Shown: one piece after another, positions 61,034 to 64,000 of the stretch
How the letters are laid out: the number at the start of each line of letters is the position of its first letter
Numbering within the stretch: position 1 is the first letter of the stretch
NCBI GenBank assembly: GCA_963706755.1
Contig: CAVPNH010000016.1
Location: forward strand, 186,001 to 250,000
Reading direction: 5' to 3'
DNA: 64,000 nucleotides
Source of the DNA: RPQJ01 sp963706755
Lineage (GTDB): Bacteria > Pseudomonadota > Gammaproteobacteria > Steroidobacterales > Steroidobacteraceae
Program-made: the position numbers and the translations under genes
Notes under the pieces: model-generated
What the model saw: the letters and a program-made list of their open reading frames with translations, nothing else
Database searches by the model: none
Told to the model about the DNA's origin: nothing

Positions 61034-62011
61034 ATGATGCGCAGCATTTCAATCCGCGGCGGCAAGGGTGGTGCAGACGCCCTGTTCGTCGAATCCGTGC
61101 CGGTCCCCGTGCCGGTTCCCGGGCAGCTGCTGATCCGCGTCAGGGCCGCCGGCGTCAACCGGCCGGATATCTTCCAGCGGGCAGGCCTCTATCCGCCGCC
61201 TCCGGGGGCGCCCGCGACCCTCGGGCTCGAAGTGGCGGGCGAGGTCACCGCGGTGGGCGACGGTGTCGAGCGCTGGCGAGCGGGCGACCGGGTGACAGCG
61301 CTGCTCGGCGGTGGTGGCTACGCTGAGTACGCGGTCGTGGACGCGCGCCACGCGCTCCCCGTGCCCGCGAACCTCGATTTCGTCCATGCGGCGGCGCTGC
61401 CCGAGACCATCTTCACCGTGTGGAGCAACGTCTTCGAGCGTGGGCAGCTGCGTGCCGGCGAGACGCTGCTGGTGCACGGGGCCAACAGCGGCATCGGCGT
61501 CACGGCGATGCAGATGGCGAAGGCGGCCGGCGCGCGCGTGTTCGCCACGGCGCGAGGCGCGGCGAAGGCGGAAAAAGCGCGCGAACTCGGCGCGGACCTC
61601 GCGGTCGATGCCGCAGCAGGTGACTGGGCGGTGCCCGTCAAGGGCGCAGGCGGCGTGAACGTCGTCCTGGACATGGTCGGCGCCGGTTATTTCGAGCGCA
61701 ACATGGACGTGCTGCTGCCCGATGGGCGCCTCGTCGTGATCGCGACGCTCACGGGTCACGAGGTCCAGCTGAACCTTCGTCAGCTGATGCTGAAGCGGCT
61801 AACGGTCAGCGCCTCTACGCTCCGGGCGCGCGACGCGGACGAGAAGGCGCGACTCGCGCGCGCGATCGAGGTGAACGTCTGGCCCTGGATCGAAGCGGGA
61901 GCAGTGCAGGTGCCGGTGGACCGGAGCTTTCCGCTCGAGCGGGCGGGCGAGGCCCACACGTGGCTCGAGAGCGGCTCGCAGTTCGGGAAGGTCGTGCTGA
62001 CCTTCGAGTGA
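61034..62011 (+). CDS. NAD(P)H-quinone oxidoreductase (PIG3/QorA-like MDR family)
   Basis: 325 aa. Residues 1-130 are the GroES-like domain (VRAAGVNRPDIFQRAGLYPPP, GLEVAGEVTAVGDGVERW) and the rest a Rossmann domain (LVHGANSGIGVTAMQMAKAAG). The absence of zinc ligands and the NRPDIxQRxGxYPPPxGAP stretch place it in the PIG3-like quinone oxidoreductase branch, which reduces quinones or enones with NADPH. The ATG doublet is preceded by TAGGAT, a -10-like hexamer about 13 bases away, with no clear ribosome site. It is divergent from the GlsB-type gene. Confidence 0.87.
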   Translation: MMRSISIRGGKGGADALFVESVPVPVPVPGQLLIRVRAAGVNRPDIFQRAGLYPPPPGAPATLGLEVAGEVTAVGDGVERWRAGDRVTALLGGGGYAEYAVVDARHALPVPANLDFVHAAALPETIFTVWSNVFERGQLRAGETLLVHGANSGIGVTAMQMAKAAGARVFATARGAAKAEKARELGADLAVDAAAGDWAVPVKGAGGVNVVLDMVGAGYFERNMDVLLPDGRLVVIATLTGHEVQLNLRQLMLKRLTVSASTLRARDADEKARLARAIEVNVWPWIEAGAVQVPVDRSFPLERAGEAHTWLESGSQFGKVVLTFE

Positions 62012-62085
62012 GCCGTGGCCGGCTGCGACTTACGCTGCGATTCGCAGGGTTGCGCGGATGCCATGGGAAATCGCACGCTCCCCTG

Positions 62086-62091
62086 TAGAAT
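62086..62091 (+). promoter_or_regulatory. Candidate -10 box of the tRNA gene
   Basis: TAGAAT lies nine bases before the tRNA and is followed by a GC-rich discriminator (CGCGGCGC), as in stringently controlled stable-RNA promoters. No matching -35 box at standard spacing is clear. Confidence 0.35.
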
Positions 62092-62100
62092 TCGCGGCGC

Positions 62101-62176
62101 GGGCCTGTAGCACAGCGGTTAGTGCAGGGGACTCATAATCCCTTGGTCGTAGGTTCGAATCCTACCGGGCCCACCA
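62101..62176 (+). tRNA. tRNA with CAT anticodon, probably tRNA-Ile2 (lysidine type)
   Basis: 76 nt with a genome-encoded CCA. Acceptor GGGCCTG pairs with CGGGCCC; D-stem GCAC/GTGC; anticodon stem GGGGA/TCCCT around CTCATAA with the anticodon CAT at 62134-62136; T-stem GTAGG/CCTAC. CAT could be Met or Ile2. The acceptor pairs C4-G69 and C5-G68 and the G27-T43 pair match the marks by which TilS picks tRNA-Ile2, and the rest resembles E. coli ileX more than its elongator tRNA-Met. The assignment to Ile2 is an inference; that it is a CAT tRNA is certain. Confidence 0.9.
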
Positions 62177-62237
62177 TACGAGCAACGCCGGTGCGCGCGA
62201 CGAGCGGACCGGCGAGCGCAGAGTGAACGGGGGCGGA

Positions 62238-62891
62238 ATGACGGAACTACGCGACCTCCTGGACAACAACCGCCGCTGGGCGGCGGGCATGGAGTCCCGC
62301 GAGCCCGGGTTCTTCGCCGGGCTGTCCGCGCTGCAGGCGCCGCGCTACCTGTGGATCGGATGCTCGGACAGCCGGGTCCCGGCGAACGAGATCGTCGGGC
62401 TGCCGCCGGGCGAGCTCTTCGTCCACCGCAACGTCGCGAACATCGTGATGCACAACGACTTCAGCTGCCTGTCGGTGCTGCAGTACGCGGTGGACGTGCT
62501 CGGCGTGCAGCACATCATCGTCTGCGGGCACTACGGTTGCGGCGGCGTGCAGGCCGCCTGGCAGGGGCGGCAACTGGGCCTCGTGGACAACTGGCTCAGG
62601 CCGATCCGCGACCTCTCAATGCTGTACAGCGACGCGCTGGCACTGTTGCCGGCGGACGCACAGCGCGTCGACCGTCTCTGCGAGCTGAACGTCCTGTACC
62701 AGGCGCTCCGCGTGTGCCGGACGACGATCGTGCAGCAGGCGTGGGATCGCGGGCAGGACCTGACGGTGCACGCATGGATCTACCGGCTGACGGACGGACT
62801 GCTGCGCGACCTCGGGTTCAGCGTCTCGGATCTCGCGAGCACCGAGTCTGAGTTCGCGCGAATCGCGGGACAGGGCACGATCGGAGCCTGA
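62238..62891 (+). CDS. can: Beta-class carbonic anhydrase
   Basis: 217 aa. Zinc ligands Cys42 (with Asp44 in CSDSR), His98 and Cys101 (CGHYGCGG), all at normal spacing. It interconverts CO2 and bicarbonate in the cytosol. Length and the LWIGCSDSRVPANEIVGLPPG motif are those of E. coli Can. The ATG at 62238 (GGGGG site) is preferred over an in-frame GTG 15 bases earlier. It follows the tRNA and precedes ogt by 19 bases. Confidence 0.95.
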   Translation: MTELRDLLDNNRRWAAGMESREPGFFAGLSALQAPRYLWIGCSDSRVPANEIVGLPPGELFVHRNVANIVMHNDFSCLSVLQYAVDVLGVQHIIVCGHYGCGGVQAAWQGRQLGLVDNWLRPIRDLSMLYSDALALLPADAQRVDRLCELNVLYQALRVCRTTIVQQAWDRGQDLTVHAWIYRLTDGLLRDLGFSVSDLASTESEFARIAGQGTIGA

Positions 62892-62910
62892 CTCGGTCGC
62901 AGCAGGCCGC

Positions 62911-63444
62911 ATGAGTATCCTGGGCGCAGCACTTTTCGACACCGCGCTCGGCCGCTGCGGCATCGCCTGGGGAGAGCGTGGAATCGTCGGCGTCCAGTTG
63001 CCCGAGCCTGCGGGCGCCGAGCGCGCGCGGTTGCTGCGTCGCTTTCCGGACGCAATCGAAGCATCGCCTCCGCCCGGCGTGCAGCAGGCCATCGAGCGGA
63101 TCGCGACACTGCTGAGCGGCGACCCGGCCGACCTCAATTCGATTACGCTCGACATGGGCGCGGTCGCGGAATTCGACCGCTGCGTCTACGAGGCCACGCG
63201 GCGCATTCCCCGCGGTGCGACTCGGACCTATGGCGAGATCGCCGCGGAGGTCGGTGACCCGGGCGCGGCCCGCGCCGTGGGACAGGCGCTCGGTCGCAAC
63301 CCGTTCCCCATCATCATTCCCTGCCACCGCGTGCTTGCGGCCGCCGGCCGGCCGGGCGGATTCTCGGCGCACGGCGGGGTCACGACGAAGTTGAGGATGC
63401 TCGCGATCGAGGGCGCGCCGGGCAACGCCGAGTTCGATTTCTGA
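62911..63444 (+). CDS. ogt: Methylated-DNA--[protein]-cysteine S-methyltransferase
   Basis: 177 aa. The acceptor Cys138 is in the invariant IPCHRV motif, with the helix-turn-helix TRTYGEIAAEVGDPGAARAVG and the NPFPIIIPCHR approach. The protein takes the alkyl group from O6-alkylguanine onto its Cys in a single-use reaction. An N-terminal fold of about 80 residues precedes it, as in Ogt. Probably transcribed with the carbonic anhydrase gene. Confidence 0.93.
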   Translation: MSILGAALFDTALGRCGIAWGERGIVGVQLPEPAGAERARLLRRFPDAIEASPPPGVQQAIERIATLLSGDPADLNSITLDMGAVAEFDRCVYEATRRIPRGATRTYGEIAAEVGDPGAARAVGQALGRNPFPIIIPCHRVLAAAGRPGGFSAHGGVTTKLRMLAIEGAPGNAEFDF

Positions 63445-63634
63445 GGCTCTTCCTCTCGCAGTCCGAGTAACTCGATGCAGGCGGCCCGTGGTCGCCGGAA
63501 TGATTCTCGTTAGCGAAAGTTTTTCCTGATTGCATCGGTGCGCGGATAGGGCGTAGCGTCGAAGCGTACCGGCCAGCCAGGGACGCGGAAGCCGCGCAGC
63601 GTGCGTATGGCCGGTGGGCGGCACAGGAGGGCAT

Positions 63635-64000
63635 ATGAGAAGAAGATCCGCAGCGATTCTTTCGGTCCTTTCGTCGGCCACGCTGCTCGCACTATCCGGG
63701 TGCATGACCGCCGCGGAGCACCGCGCTGACGTGGAGTCCAGTGCAAACGACAAGCTCACGGTCGGCACCGTGCAGAAGGAAATCCGGGTGGGCATGAGTG
63801 GCGCGGAGGTCGCCGGAGTGCTCGGCTCGCCGAACGTCGTCACGACGGACGAGGAGCACCGCGAGGTCTGGATCTACGACAAGATTTCGACCACGTCAGC
63901 CTACTCGACCAGCAGCGGCGGGATCTGGGCGCTGATCCTGGGCGGCGGTTCCAGCGTGGGGGGCGCCGGGGGCGGCAACGTCAATAGTTCCGCCGGCGCG
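63635..64000 (+). CDS. Lipoprotein with BamE/SmpA-like domain, cut by the window edge
   Basis: 122 residues are visible and the frame is open to the window end. The signal peptide ends in the lipobox LLALSGC (Cys23). The mature part has KEIRVGMSGAEVAGVLGSPNVV and REVWIYDKIST, the beta-alpha fold of the SmpA/OmlA/BamE type, which often serves as a small outer-membrane lipoprotein domain. A Gly/Ser-rich region follows (SSGGIWALILGGGSS). ATG 63635 has an AGGAGG site. The 190 bases before it hold a weak Fur-like AATGATTCTCGTTA (63499-63512) and nothing else recognised. Confidence 0.8.
   Translation, partial: MRRRSAAILSVLSSATLLALSGCMTAAEHRADVESSANDKLTVGTVQKEIRVGMSGAEVAGVLGSPNVVTTDEEHREVWIYDKISTTSAYSTSSGGIWALILGGGSSVGGAGGGNVNSSAGA

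Noticed and set aside
63495..63515. A second Fur-box-like sequence (AATGATTCTCGTTA) before the lipoprotein gene.
   Set aside because: Only about 12 of 19 consensus positions match; too weak to list as a site.
1..64000. CRISPR arrays, IS elements, prophage or toxin-antitoxin systems.
   Set aside because: No regularly spaced repeats, transposases, integrases, phage structural genes or typical antitoxin-toxin pairs were seen.

Overview
The window is high-GC DNA, densely packed with genes, from what looks like an environmental gammaproteobacterium. The evidence is the MutY-YggX neighbourhood, TruC, YceH, HiPIP, DUF423, a Bkd operon controlled by an Lrp-type BkdR, and a TolB-domain/TPR membrane protein of a type frequent in Steroidobacterales-, Woeseiales- and Nevskiales-like genomes. 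I infer an uncultured member of that broad group; the genus cannot be told. There are no IS elements, phage genes, CRISPR arrays or rRNA genes. One tRNA (anticodon CAT) is present.

Layout. 0-1.2 kb: the end of a fumarate reductase/succinate dehydrogenase operon (FrdA partial, FrdB). 1.2-6.4 kb: GST-like protein, frameshifted epoxide hydrolase, YceH, PlsC-type acyltransferase, acyl-CoA thioesterase, dienelactone hydrolase. 6.4-10.4 kb (minus): a FecI/FecR/FecA-type surface-signalling operon. 10.7-15.0 kb (plus): a thermostable-hemolysin-family protein, AMP-ligase, haem-oxygenase-like iron enzyme, SDR and TPR protein. The stretch from about 8.4 to 14.8 kb is full of single-base frame breaks, unlike its flanks. 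15-21.4 kb: TruC, a Rieske ferredoxin, then a six-gene minus-strand operon (rhomboid, FolE, esterase, patatin, metallo-beta-lactamase-fold hydrolase, rhomboid). 21.5-27.2 kb: protoporphyrinogen oxidase, gamma-glutamyltransferase, M20 amidohydrolase and an enoyl-CoA hydratase, with REP-like palindromes on both sides of the middle pair. 27.3-32.9 kb (plus): ECF sigma, anti-sigma-like protein and DUF4097 protein, the TolB/TPR protein, MutY, DUF423. 32.9-34.7 kb (minus): YggX, RraA, Hsp20, HiPIP.

35.9-43.6 kb is the most interesting part. It is a minus-strand operon of eight genes: a small membrane subunit, a CuA subunit II, a B-family haem-copper catalytic subunit, haem O synthase, a SCO/SenC copper chaperone, a cytochrome b/[4Fe-4S]/MvhD fusion, a bacteriohemerythrin and an FAD oxidoreductase. 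The catalytic subunit keeps all haem and CuB histidines, but the active-site tyrosine of oxygen reductases is a glutamine. This points to a nitric oxide reductase of the eNOR/sNOR/gNOR kind. A perfect CRP/FNR-type palindrome lies upstream of the operon.

44-54 kb: an atypical SDR, a ThDP enzyme, a CDP-archaeol-synthase-like protein, then the BkdR regulator divergent from bkd E1-alpha, E1-beta, E2 and a branched-chain aminotransferase (branched-chain amino acid to acyl-CoA route), and an ECF sigma/zinc anti-sigma pair. 54-64 kb: a truncated TonB receptor joined to an MFS transporter, a class III aminotransferase-kinase fusion resembling hydroxylysine kinase plus phospho-lyase, two quinone-oxidoreductase-like enzymes, a half-length asparaginase, a GlsB-type membrane protein, the tRNA, beta-carbonic anhydrase, Ogt, and a lipoprotein cut by the window edge. 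No gene-free stretch exceeds 300 bases; the longest is about 270 bases at 10434-10705.
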